Below, in pieces: positions 28,601 to 40,800 of a DNA stretch of 64,000 nucleotides. Below the pieces are notes generated by a model. It had not been told where the DNA came from, ran no database searches, and saw only the letters and a list, made by a program, of their open reading frames with translations. Position numbers and translations under genes: made by a program. How positions within the stretch are numbered: position 1 is the stretch's first letter; each line of letters begins with the position of its first letter. The DNA lies in assembly GCA_902729315.2 (NCBI GenBank), contig LR746268.1, positions 1,915,501 through 1,979,500 on the forward strand, read 5' to 3'. The stretch comes from Spirodela intermedia. Taxonomy: Eukaryota; Streptophyta; Magnoliopsida; Alismatales; Araceae.

Positions 28601-31600
28601 CATTCTGCATGTTGTTGCTGCATTTCTTTGTTGTGAGTTACTGATTTTTGTAAATGATTCCTAATAAATATGTATAGCACTTCTAGCTCGTTCTTTTCAG
28701 AACACTGACATATTTCCAATCTAGGCAGCTTATGGTGCCACAGTGTTTCGAGCATCTGCAGTCTATCATGTTTTCTTGCTTTCTTTGTTTTATTATTCTC
28801 AAATTAATCGTAGAATGTGAATATATAAGGACTGTTCTTATGCACAACAGTACTAGTGGTAATTCACAACAAAGCCTCAAAACAACGTGTTCAACCCTGA
28901 TGCCTAATATTGACCATGAGTTCCTGTGTTGTATTTTCTAACTGAAAGGATGCTTAGATCATATTATGATAGATTTTCGTGATATGCGGATCAGCTGTTC
29001 TCATGTTTTTAGAACTCTCTCCTCACTTGAGAGAGCAGATTCATATCTGAGGACAGAGGTCCACATCAACTGGTCTTCAATATCTCAGTATCCTGTTCTA
29101 ATCCTTTTCCAATTAGTGATATTCTATGTAAAGCCCTCCAAATAATCACTCTCTTCTAATGCACTAGGGATTCTTAAAACTCAAATTTCTCTCTTGGCTT
29201 GAACCTGCAGAGTTCTCAGTTTCTGTGATTGTGATCTCTTGATCATCTTCTTCTATTGGCTACCAGCTTTGTATCCAGAAACCTACAAGAAGACTTAATC
29301 ACACTTACGTAGATGAGCTGAAATGTGATCCTTGTGTTGGCTGTCTTATAAAAGTTTTAACATTCGAAAGATCTCCCTTCAGAGATTGTTTTTCGGTCCT
29401 TATCGTTAGTTAAGCTTTTATTGGCTACCATGTTTCTTTTTCTGCTTTTTCTATACTTTGACCCTAGAATACAAGACAATGGGCTATAAATATAGGCTTG
29501 TGGGCTGATTTCTTTTGGAAAACTACAGTTGGTAAGTTGAATGCCTGAAGTTTTTTCTGTTTCCTCGCTGAGTGTGATTCTTTGATCTCCAGTGTGAATT
29601 TGGAATTGACATGAAGCAGAGATATGTTGGCCACTGCAATTTGGGGACAGATATCAAGCAAGCGAATTTCCTTGGTCAACGAGGTAAGTAGATGAATACC
29701 ATATTTTCCTTGACATTCGATTCACAAAAATATGCATGCAGAGAATATTTAATGCACCAAAAACGATCATAGCGATAAGACTGCTGTCACTACAAGTTTT
29801 AAATCATGCTTAACTTTATTCATTGCTCTATCATAACATAGGCCTTGTCTTTAGCTCACTCACTTCTTTCTCTGATTAAACCATAATGTTAATCAAAACA
29901 TAGAACGTCGGGTGATCACCGTCATGACTTTGGTCACATTGAAGCTCATATGACGTGGGCATTCAGGTCTTCAGTATACCATGCATAGTTTGTTACGATG
30001 TGAGTTTTATTTATTTGTGTATTTTGACATTTTTGGACTTACAGTCTTCTGCCGCTCTGAGAAAAGATATTCTTATCAGGCCCACTTATGGGCTTTTACT
30101 ATGTTTGTTCATATATAAGGCCTCCTGGATGATCATAGTCGTATTATTTTCATTCCATCTCTAGAGTGTAGCTTTCCAAGGTCAGTAAACTTATTCTTAT
30201 GCTACCACAGCTGATTGTCCTGATCCTACTTATGCATGCAGTGGCTTTGTTTATCTTCCACAGTTTGTGCACGTATGTTATTGAGCCTGCAATCACGTAA
30301 CTGCATGTTCCTATGATTGCGGGATTTGACTTCTAGATTTGGGCCGACTTGTGGTTTGAGGCTCCAGTGTGGATTAAGGTCACTTATGTAGCTGTGCAGA
30401 TGTGTATAGTCGTTGGCTTGACCTTCTTGGGTGGGGGGCACCATGTTACTGCCTTCGCATAGGTTACTGGGCTTAAAGCCTGGAATTCTCTTACTTACGT
30501 AGCTATGCATAACATGGAGAAGGGCATGAACTTTTTAATTTGAGATCTGTTGAGAAATATAGATTCATTGAGAACACAGACAATGGAAGACAGAGGGAAG
30601 GAATGGCGGAAACCGCTCTAACCCACCCATCAAAGCTACAGATTTTGGACTCAAAGCCTTCATGCAGGCCTAGTAAGTAACTGGATAGGTTTTAGGTTTC
30701 AGGACGCATATTTTCACAATGCGTTGAACAGGATATATCTTGTAGATAATCCAACCTTTTACTTACCCTTGGATCACATCAAATGCTTACGCATCATCAA
30801 TATTGTGGATGAGGTAAAAGGGGAACAGTCTACTGCTGCGGTGATCCTTTTTTCTGTGTTTTTTATTAAACCTTCTGCTTCTCCGTTCCATCTGTTTGCA
30901 TATTAATTGTTTTCAATGAATTTTCTCTTCAGTTGTACTTGCTTCAACACCAAGTTTCAGTCATTTAGATATAAAGAAGCCAAGATAAAATCTTTAATCT
31001 ATAAATTATTAATATTTATTCACCTTCAGATGTGATCCTAATGGGAATGCTTTCAATACATATAACTTGGAGTGCCGGCTCTTCAATTAATTACTCTTGC
31101 AAAGGGTGTTTAGGTTATGCCTAACTTTGCTTATATAGCGTACACTTTGATCAGGTGAATTCATTGCTAGTGGAAGTGATGATGGAAGATGTTTTATTTG
31201 GGAGAAAAGAACCGGAAGGCTGATAAAAGTGCTTCTTGGAGATGAGGCTGGTACTGTCACTTATTATATTCTAATGACAAGAGAGGGTTTTATTGGGCCA
31301 TTATCTTTTTCTGACCTATGCTAAGGTGGATATCTTCTTCAGTTGTGAACTGTGTGCAGTGCCATCCTTTCGATTGTACAGTCGCCACCAGTGGGATTGA
31401 CAACACAATCAAAGTAAGATTATGAAATACTTTTCTATTGCTGTATTAAGATACAAATGGCAGTAATTTTTTTTAAAAAATGGAGATAAAAATAATACCC
31501 TCTTGCAGTTGTGGACGCCGCACGCTCAAACGCCGGCAATCATCGGAGGAACTTCCTGTCCAGAGACTGCAGAGGTTCTGAGTGTTATATCTCGTAATCA

Positions 31601-31914
31601 GCAGAAATTATTGCTAAATCGTGAAACGCTGTAAGTATGTATTTTTTTTATATTGCAATTTTGTTGCCCTTAGACAGAGGGCTGCTGTGCCGACTGGTGT
31701 AGAATCATATACAGCTTTTGTTCTCTTCAACCTGAAAAATGCCATTTTTTTAGTCGTTCATTTCTTGATTCAATGCCATGTCTTTTTGAGTCTTGCACTC
31801 CATGCTCTAAGCGCAACATTTGCATTGCATAGGCCGTTTGAGTTCTTGGAGCGTTTAGGAATGAATGATATTTCTGAAGGAAATTTCCACCCTTTTGAGT
31901 GTGCCCAGAGTTAA
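13601..31914 (+). CDS. ASG2: WD40-TPR protein, ASG2/WDTC1 type (DDB1-CUL4 substrate receptor), complete
   Basis: Nineteen exons join in phase to 753 aa: 13601-13678, 15021-15089, 16398-16475, 19964-20098, 20185-20280, 20361-20489, 21752-21867, 21943-22060, 22303-22408, 23188-23330, 23420-23590, 23666-23776, 23866-23977, 24647-24984, 29593-29683, 31155-31250, 31343-31413, 31509-31630 and 31833-31914. WD repeats fill about residues 45-300 ([17 protein letters not shown]) and resume near 615-715 ([27 protein letters not shown]). TPR-like helices lie at about 360-490 and an acidic stretch ([10 protein letters not shown]) near 520. HDFR (173-176) and YDRR (241-244) are WDxR-like boxes that contact DDB1. 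The protein ends CAQS, a CaaX farnesylation signal. Arabidopsis ASG2 has this layout and similar length, and is known as a farnesylated DWD protein acting in ABA response and germination. Intron 14 carries a copia relic. Confidence 0.95.
16476..19963 (+). other. ASG2-like intron 3, with dispersed-repeat sequence
   Basis: A 3.5 kb intron between two WD-repeat exons. Part of it (about 17.2-19.65 kb) looks like decayed repeat sequence, but I could not recognise a retroelement protein in it. A segment at 19370-19630 has a diverged partner at 38140-38345, in intron 2 of the coiled-coil gene. Confidence 0.55.
25830..27140 (-). mobile_element. Decayed Ty1/copia retrotransposon pol (RT-RNase H), antisense in ASG2-like intron 14
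   Basis: Read on the minus strand with stops and frameshifts, copia landmarks appear in the correct order. SKGKKLVGV and [14 protein letters not shown] lie at about 27060-26930, then [13 protein letters not shown] and EVYMQYP near 26820-26770 (the LDVKNAFLNG-type RT block). An RNase H/C-terminal region follows with a decayed CRS..YVS motif near 26260, [11 protein letters not shown] near 26010, and a terminal [14 protein letters not shown] near 25920. Many stops show that it is dead. No LTR pair was identified; integrase and gag could not be recognised. It lies opposite to the host gene's transcription within a 4.6 kb intron. Confidence 0.78.
27141..29592 (+). other. Remainder of ASG2-like intron 14
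   Basis: AT-rich intron sequence upstream of exon 15 with no exon that fits phase and homology. The part next to the copia relic may be more of the same element (degenerate pol spacer, gag or LTR), but I see no recognisable motif. Confidence 0.5.
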
Positions 31915-32290
31915 GACTAAGACATCATATACTGATTCTTCAGGTAATCTACTGATTTTTACATCTGTCGCACTTCTTTGAGATTCTTCATTATCCGACA
32001 TCATACTCTTGCAAATATTTTCTATCATGGATTTATAATCTTGCTGAGACTGGTTTCAGGTCTTCTTCTTGTTTGAACATCATTTGCAAGCCAGAAGTAG
32101 CACAAGATGTCTCACATCATCTGAAATATCGGGGATCAGAGCAAGAGCCACCGACATTGCTCCCAGAGAATCTGACCTCCTTATCTTTGGGAAAAAGAAC
32201 CCTGCTTTTAGTAGGGTGTCATATACGGATCATGTAAAAATTGTGTAGTGCCGTCACTCTTTTTCAGATGCAACGTTTCCTTTGCGTCAG
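31915..32290 (+). other. ASG2-like 3' untranslated region, possibly with an intron
   Basis: The stop is at 31912-31914. A GTAATC donor at 31944 (after TTCAG) and an acceptor ending TTTCAG at 32059 would remove 116 nt. The junction would sit only about 29 nt after the stop, too close to trigger nonsense-mediated decay by the usual 50 nt rule. No coding potential continues beyond it. The extent of the UTR is a guess. Confidence 0.3.
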
Positions 32291-34834
32291 TCAAATGAGG
32301 TGAGATTAAGTGGATAACCAGACAGCTGACCAACCCTGTTATAGTCAGATGGGTAGCCAGATGACTTGCTAGTTAGACTTCTGTGGAACTACTCAACTTG
32401 CCCCTTAGAAAATCTGGACTCTAATGGCTCACCCCAAGATGTAGACTAAAACAAGCTTGTTGAATCCCTACCAAGCCTTTCATGTGGGACCATGAGTTTG
32501 CCAATTTACTATTTCAGTTCATCAACAACTTTGGGTTTCATAGATAAACTATATAAGTGCCAGGTTTTCAAGAGCTTTCTGGTCATTGAGAAATAACTTA
32601 CAGTTCAGCTGTCCCACTCGAACAACAGGGATTCTCCCAAGCCTTTTCTCCACAGGTCCGTGTACCCACCAAAGGGCGGGCTTGTTGTTCCTTTGCTTAC
32701 GACCCAGTGTACAAGCTGGTGACATGAATTGTCTGAAACGGCTGGTGACAGCTGCCGTTTCTAAGAGGCTGCTACAAGCATTGAGATAAACACTCGTCTT
32801 TGATGAAACATCCTTCATTAAGATTGGGCTTCAGGTGGATATCATGAACAACGATTAATGTGTCCGGGGATCCTCAATGTGCCACCTTCTACTGATTTTG
32901 CTGCATTTACCCCAAGTTTAGACAATTTCGGTCAGATAGAAGCTGGTTCTTGGATCATTGCTTTTTAATTAGATCGCATCATTCATAGCTAATTTTATCA
33001 ATTTGACATTAATCTTAAGTTTACCATTGCGTACAACCAACTTAGTAACTTCTGACTTTGTTTGATGTCAGTCAAACTCTCATGAACATATATGGGGAAC
33101 TTGTCAAATCTAAAATTTTTGAGCTGCACATACTTTGGATTTGGTCAAAGCCTTAGACTTCATATGATTGATGACAAGGGCTTCAACCTAGCTGGGAACG
33201 AAATTGGTCAGATGATGTGAACGTTAGTTGAGCTCAGTTAACTCCACAAACCTCATTATAATGGAGTCAAATCAACTAAGAATGCAAAAGAATAGTCCAA
33301 TGAGATGAAATTCATACAAATTTGTCAAAATCGCACAGACTGAGAGCTCACAAACTTTATGCACAATCGCACATACTTTTGCTTGAATTGCATATCTTTG
33401 TGTAAAACGCAGTCAAACCGCCTGATGAGAACTGTTCATCGGTTAATGACAAGAAGGTGGCAATAAAATGGACGTATCAAATGAGCTTTGCGCAAGCATG
33501 GGATCGAATATCACGGCTTTGAACAAAATCAGAAAATTATTGAATCAGTAAAGTAGCATAAGCTTCTTATCGACAATTTGAAATTGCACAATCTTCTTGC
33601 AAACTCTGTCAGCCCACAAAGTTTTGTAGGAATTATGCCAAATAGCATGTGATCTATAAAAGGATCATTAAAATTACAGAAATTAGAGAAGTCCTAAATT
33701 GCAAGATGAACTTCGAATCACAAACTTTGTACGAACTGAATAAGTAGCATGAGCTAGGTAGGTGCAAGCAAAGTCAGACGGCACATGCCCTTTCAAACTC
33801 TAAACAACACAAACTTGACATTAATTTAATGAGACTGCACAGAACTTTGTACAAACAATGGGAACTTCCACGGATATTTCATGAAACTGATCATGTGTGA
33901 CTTTGCAACTACAACTACACAGTGGAAAACATTTTAATATACGACTTTGTAAAAAAAAAAAACATGAGTTCGCTGTGATTCAATCAAAGCGCAGAAACTC
34001 AACCGAACAAAATAGCTTTTAACGCTCTCTGTCAAATCACACAATATTCTGATTAGAGCTCACACTTTTCCATTACCAGGTTTCGTTCAAACATACGAAA
34101 ATCCCTGAGATACCGTACAATTTTTTTCTGAAATTACGTGAAATTGTTATAATCTTGATTGGAAGAAAATTGAAGATATTTCAAAGTATCCAAGCACTCA
34201 ATGCCGAGTCGGATCACACGAACATCGAATCAACTCTATCAAAGTACCCAGATTCCAAAAAAACCTGATCAAGTCCCACAGAGCAGAAAAAATTCAAGCG
34301 TACTCCACGAACAAAACCTTGCAATGAACTTAGTTCAGATTTATTTTATGCATCACTGATCTACATCTATAATTCAATAATAAATCTTGGAAGCAGACAT
34401 TCATGCAATGCCACTACATGTCTTGAGTTTCTACATTCTTAGTATAAATTACCTATTTATGGAAGTTCCATTTATGATAAGAGCACGTGATCTATTAAAT
34501 AGGAGCGTTAGAAAAACTATCATGAAAAATAGACGTAAGTAATCTTGTATGGCTATAGAACTGGCATTTATCCTTCTCGACACTTTAACTAAGATTTGTA
34601 AGTTAATGTAGCATGTATTTAATCACGAAACCTAGAATGCATTTTGGTGGTGATAATAGATGTGACCACTTGAAAAAAGAATAGCATGCATGACCTTTAA
34701 CAACATGGAAAGCTTATAAGAGGAAAATTAAATGTTAATTTTTCATTCAGATAACTTCATCATCCCTGTTAACTTTCAATGACGCAAGACACAAAGTATA
34801 TGCCAAAAGGTTACTCACCTGCCAAAAATTCTCT
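32291..34834. other. Intergenic spacer between convergent ASG2-like and coiled-coil genes
   Basis: About 2.5 kb without a supported gene. From about 33300 to 33900 it repeats short phrases around CACAAACTTTGT and GAACTTTGTACAAAC at irregular spacing, which looks like old, scrambled repeat DNA. Open frames near 32550-32820 on both strands match nothing I know. Confidence 0.5.
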
Positions 34835-37800
34835 TCAAATAAGGTTACAAATTAAATTCTTCAGGTCATCAATGTCTGTGAGAACTTTCTTGCATTCCAA
34901 AGAAGCATGCTGAACCTTGACTTGCAATGCTGCAGTTATTTGAATCTTAAATCTCAAAAGTGAAACGAGGTAAAGTACAACAATCAAGAAATGCTTCTCC
35001 TGCTGTGGATGCTAAAATAATATTCGACCACCAATAAAGAAATGAAACCGAACGACAAAACTGAAAAAAAACAAGGAATAATTTGTCTGTATTTAAAATT
35101 AGTTAGATGCATATAAGATTACCTTTTTGTCTAAATATAGAGGTGTCATCAACAAATTTGTGTGTGTATGCTAATCATTTGCAAAACTGATAGAAAGGTA
35201 AACTATGCAATAGATAGATCCAGTTTGGTGTCATCTACTGGGAATTAAATAATGGAAAATTTTGATGACTTTACTTTTTAATATTATACTCTTTGTTTCC
35301 TAGTGTAGTTCTGACGGCAGATTTGAGTTTTGTGAGTGCATATAACATGATTAGATTCCCAAGCCATAGCCCGAATTCAAAATAACATATGCCATAGTAG
35401 GCCTGAGCAATGTTCATGAATTGAGTAAATTTGTTCCGTCTGACGGTACACGAAAACCATTCCGGAATCATAATGATTTGGTCTGCTTTGAAAGATTCGA
35501 ATTATGCCTGACAGCACAATAGTTAGAATACAAATGACAACCACAAAAGTCTGTCATTTAGGGTTGTATTCTCAGGATGCCAGTGAAAACAACTAAAGAT
35601 TCCGAATAGAGAAGAATTAGCTGAGAAATTATTGAAGCGTAATGTATTCATTCAGTGATCAGTTCGGTACCCCCATCTGGTGTGGCTTTTTTCTCATCAC
35701 CAGAGTAAAAGGAAGCCCTCTAGAAAATAACTGATTTCTATCTTCTCTTCCACGGCATAGTATCGAGAAAATTAACATGTAATTTTAATAATAAACTCAA
35801 AATATCCTCAACCAATAAGCCTTAGTTAAACACAAGAGAGGATCTCATCTCACCAGTGGTAAGACTAATAATTTCTCCAAGTGCTTCTTCAATGAAGTCT
35901 GCTGTGGAATGTTTGAGGACGTCAATTTTTGAAATCAAACTTTGCCTCTCATTATCAAGGGCATCCTTCTTAGATAGTAGTTCATGCAATTCCTCCGTTT
36001 CTGCTGACACAATGTCTTCCTGGAATTGCTCGCATTGTGTTATGAATTTCTCCCTGAGAAAGAATGTTTGACACTAGAGTCATATGAATGGCATGTAAGT
36101 CAAGGATTCTAGATAAAATAAACATCCTGAGAAAGATAAGTGCTGTAATGTCACCAGAAAGGTTATAGATCAAGTAAAGGAGTAGCATTAGTTTCAGGGA
36201 GTAAGCTGCCAATGATCTTAGGAGCATTGTAAATTTGCAGCAGCTCTTAGGAAAGGCATGCTACTCAGAGAGTATACAAAGAAAGGCACGGAAACTGTGA
36301 ATTCAGATGAGTTTTCCAATGTAAAAAAACACGTCATTTCCTCGTAGTATTCGTATTTGAATGTGGGAACCACATTTAGGCATATCTGGGACTGTTTGTA
36401 TTTTGTATAACTGAAGACAAAGCAAGATATCTAATACAACAATGCTGAATCATGGCTGTGCAGAGTCATGCCAGTTAATGAATTATTTGGACATTACTTC
36501 CGGTACCTCTTTTCCTGTATTCTTCTCAGCATGTTTTCTATATACGAGTTCATTGCATTCAACTCCTCCTCTGTTGATTCTAACGAATTTCTTGCAACAG
36601 CTGTTAGAATGAGTATCACACAACACTGATTATTTAGTTTCCATGAAGATTGTAATATGAATATCCAGAATAACTAGAATAAAAACTTGCACGAATAAGG
36701 AAATAATGATGATCACCGGTGCATCGTATCCTTTAATCTATTATATTTTAAGAGAGATGAAGAATGGAAAAATCTGCTGACTTTTCTTTAAAGCAAATAT
36801 GTTATATTTATAGAAGCACAACATAGCATTGATGTCTGAAAACATCATATTATAGGTTAAGTTCAAAATTAATCATCTTTTTTTTGACTTTCATAACGTA
36901 CAGGAAAATGGAACACCAGTATCTGAATGAACCTGATGACTTAACTGTCCACCTCATAGCCTTAATGATTGTTAATATTTATCTTTATGATTGTAATGTA
37001 GACCAGATTTGATGGAAACAGAGGAGGAACATAAAGTGCAGCCTAGAAGGCTCAAACAGTTTAAACTAAGAGTCTAATAATATTGCTTTAGTAGGCTCAT
37101 GAAGCCCAAAATACGTTATTTTCTTGTCATCCTAGTAGCTACTCCTTTTATCTAGGAAATCTGCAACTATTAGAGAGCTACTTCTCAAATCCTAATCTTT
37201 AGGAGATATACAACTACTTTTGACATATTTTAAGGAGCCGCAAACTTTAATGCAATGTGACTTTTTCAATTCAGAAAAATTATTTTTCTCCAACTGTCGG
37301 TGGATTCAAGTGACCCTCTTTTTTCGATCATTATGGACTCAATAGATTAACTCTACCAACTCTTGTGGATGCAAGGCCTCATTTTTCGATCCTTGCGAAC
37401 TCAATGATTAACCCTCAGTCCTTGTGTGTTCAAGGAATTCCGATTTCACTCCCTGTGCATTCAGGGTACAATTTCTTCCTATACATCAACTATGTCCTGT
37501 TGCCTAGCATTAGCATTCTTTCCCGTGGAAGTGGTGGTTCTTTGACAATATGAATTGCATTTAAATATCAGGTTTTATCCTTCCAAATTCTGAAAGAAAC
37601 ACCACAACCTTAGCGGTTTGAAAACAAGGCATTTTCACTTCTCTCCCACGATATCAATTAACAGGTCCGTGCAATAATGTCAGAGAAGGTATTGTCTTCA
37701 CAACCTAAGCATCAAAAATCAAGAGTGGTACAGAGAACCACATGTACCTGTTTGAAAACAAGACATTTTGATCTCTCCATCGATATCAATTAACAAGTGT

Positions 37801-40800
37801 GCTACGTGATAATGGATAGAGAAAAGTGTATTCACAATGTTACAAACTAGGCGTCAAAAATCAAGAGTGGTAAAGAGAACTAAATACTTTCAACTAAAGT
37901 CATCACACATACAGACCAAGGGGGGTTACATTGAAGTGGTCACAGGAAGATTTCACGTATAATGTCAGGAGAGTGTGCAACACAGGAAGAGGAGGCACGA
38001 AGAAATTAGCAAGAAACTTTAAGGCTGATATTCTTTGTTTCAAGAAACTTAGGAAAAAAAGAGATATGATGATGAGGGCATCAGCACAAAAATGCACCGA
38101 TCAAGGTCTACATGTCTGGACCAGGTGTTCAGCCTCCCACTAATATGAGCAAAATGAGGCCTTTGAAAGGGTGCTCTTAGATCTGGCATATAAATCCCAG
38201 CAGCTGCCATAAGATCTAACCAAAATGCTCCTAAAAGTTAGTGAAAACGGTTGACACCTATGGTTTTTAATAGATCTTAAACACTCAAAAATCCCTATTA
38301 AAAAAATCAGCAAAAAAAATCCCTATTACAACAGAGGATATGATTGTTCTCAAAAGGTATGAAGTGTATATGCTCTTTGTGCCAGACGTCTCTACGTATA
38401 TGCCCCTATAACCCAACTGAGATGGTCAGTGTTAAATATTGTTGCACCTATTTCATCTCCACGTCAAGACATCTGATCTATTGGAAAAAGTAGTAACCAT
38501 TTCTTTTTTAGTTTTCCAGTGTTAAAACTTCTCTAGAGAGAGAGAGAGAGAGAGAGAGATGAGACTGTCAAAACTTCACAGAAAATAGTTGGTTGAAACT
38601 GAATAGAAATTCTAAAGTAAAACGTCAAGATGACAAAGAAAGATTCCTCTATGAACGTTTCGTTTTCAAACCTATCGAAGTTTAAACTGCTCAAGACGTT
38701 GATGACCAAGAAAGAGATTATTGAAGACAGTTCTTCTAGAATAGAATTAGTGAAATATGCTGAGAATGAGTAGACATTAATTCTACTTATGAAAATATAG
38801 ACGGAAAAACAAGGTAGATTTAGAATCATAAACATTTGATATCTAAACATAGCATTGGAAAACGCCATAAGAATTAGATACTGAGGACGGGTGAAAGCAT
38901 TGCAAACCATTATGAGATAATACTATGCAAGACCACCTCTATATACTGCTACTTGGAGAAGCCTTTGTTGAAGATAAAACAGTGACGAATCTCTACTTTT
39001 AATGAGATTGGTTTTCATTAGAGGCCAGAAAGAAGAGGAGAGTGTCCATGTTTTAGAATAACTACCAGAGGATATTGGGTGGGTTTTGATAGTTTTATTC
39101 ACCATTATACACTACACTATTTTAAGATTACACTACGCTACAGTTAATTCACGTGACATTTTCCCCATTGTATACTACACTACACTACACTATACAGTTG
39201 ATACACGAGATTTTCAAGATTCGTGGAACACACACCTTCTCTCACTTTGTGATTCTGTAAGACCACTTCATTTTAAAGGCAGGAAAACGAAAATGCAGCA
39301 ATTCTGTAAGACTACTAGGAGAGTGTCTCAAAGTAGAACCTTTTTTACCTTCATTATAATTCGAAAACAGGTAAAAATGATGGAACGGTACAAATTTTAA
39401 GATCATTAATTGAAACCCATCTAATAAAGAGAAGAATAATTGAATCTTCTAAAGAAAAGAAAAGAATTGTACTACCTTTCAACCATCAAGTAATCATATT
39501 AAGAGGTCAGTGGAACCCATTCAATGTATTCAGCCAAATAGCCCGATGATAGGACACTGATCTAATGTTCAACATCCATGGTTTGAAATAAGACGGTGCC
39601 ATAATACAAGCATAGTATTTGATTGATGATGTGAAACATATATAAAATGATTGATTATTTAAAGATGAAAAAGTAAGACTCTTACTGGTCGCTACTAAAA
39701 CACCATTCAGCTCAAACTCATCATTAAAGACCATTTCGGACAGCTTTGACTCTCTTATCAGATAGCCCTTCTCAAGTTCAGAACATCTTATAATCTCAGA
39801 TTCAATATGTCTTGTCGTCTGAATATTTGCCTCAATTTCTTCATTGACCTAGAATAACATGAAAAGAAAATCAATCAATTTTGTGTTATTCGGTTTTACG
39901 CCCCTAACATGTGACTACTGAGGAAAAAGCAGATTAAGGCAAAAGCATCGAGAAATATATCTCCTGCTCAACTGCCATTTAAACAAGAGTAATTTTAGAT
40001 TAACAGTAGTTAGACTATGCAAACGAAACTTTTATCTTTGAGAAAACTCCTTTCCCTCTCACTCGTGTTTTTCATCTTTCTGTTTTCTTCTTTGGGCCCT
40101 CTGTTCCGTCTGCCTTGGCCGCCAGTGCACACATGCAAACCAGCTGTGCTCCGTGCATGCTGAACCACATGGCCTCATGCCAGCATCCATGGTTCTGTGG
40201 GCAGAACCTCGTTCCTTCATGCCAGGGGTGTCACAGATGACCCAGCGTCTTTTCGAAGTGGTTGCTCTAGATTCTAGCTTCATTCCCAAGGAGATTGGTT
40301 GAACCCAATTAAAACTCCTGAGGAGCTTGGTTGGAATCGACGTGTGAGGCTTTTCATTTTTGACCCCAATCAATGCTATGAAGAGTATTCTCATCTTTGA
40401 AGAAATATTTAGGCAGCATGCATTGACGAAAAAGAGGATAATCTGTAGAGATCCAGTAGTTTCGTACTTAGCACTTCCCGGGGCTTTATTTCCTCCAAAG
40501 GTTTATGGGGTTTTTTCTTAAATCTTAAATCAAATAACCCTTAAGATTATGTCAAGATTAAATCAATTCTCTCACATAACCATTTCTAATTAGTATTTTC
40601 ATGAATTCAGCATGGAGGAACGTTGATAGGTTTTGTATCGTTCACACTTCAAAAGCTGAGCAAATGATTCAAGCCTTTCTGAGTAAGCTGCAAGCTATTT
40701 TCACTATCTAAACTGAATAAACAATAGGATCCTAATAAAGCGTCTAGCTGTTTTCTTGTCATCGCTGTCCACACATGAGCCACGTTGTCCATCCCACAAA

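Noticed and set aside
32549-32818. Overlapping open frames on both strands after the ASG2 gene
   Set aside because: No recognisable domain, splice partners or conserved phrase.
33300-33900. Regularly spaced phrases suggesting a CRISPR-like or satellite array
   Set aside because: The CACAAACTTTGT-type phrases are unevenly spaced and not conserved enough; a plant nuclear context also excludes CRISPR.
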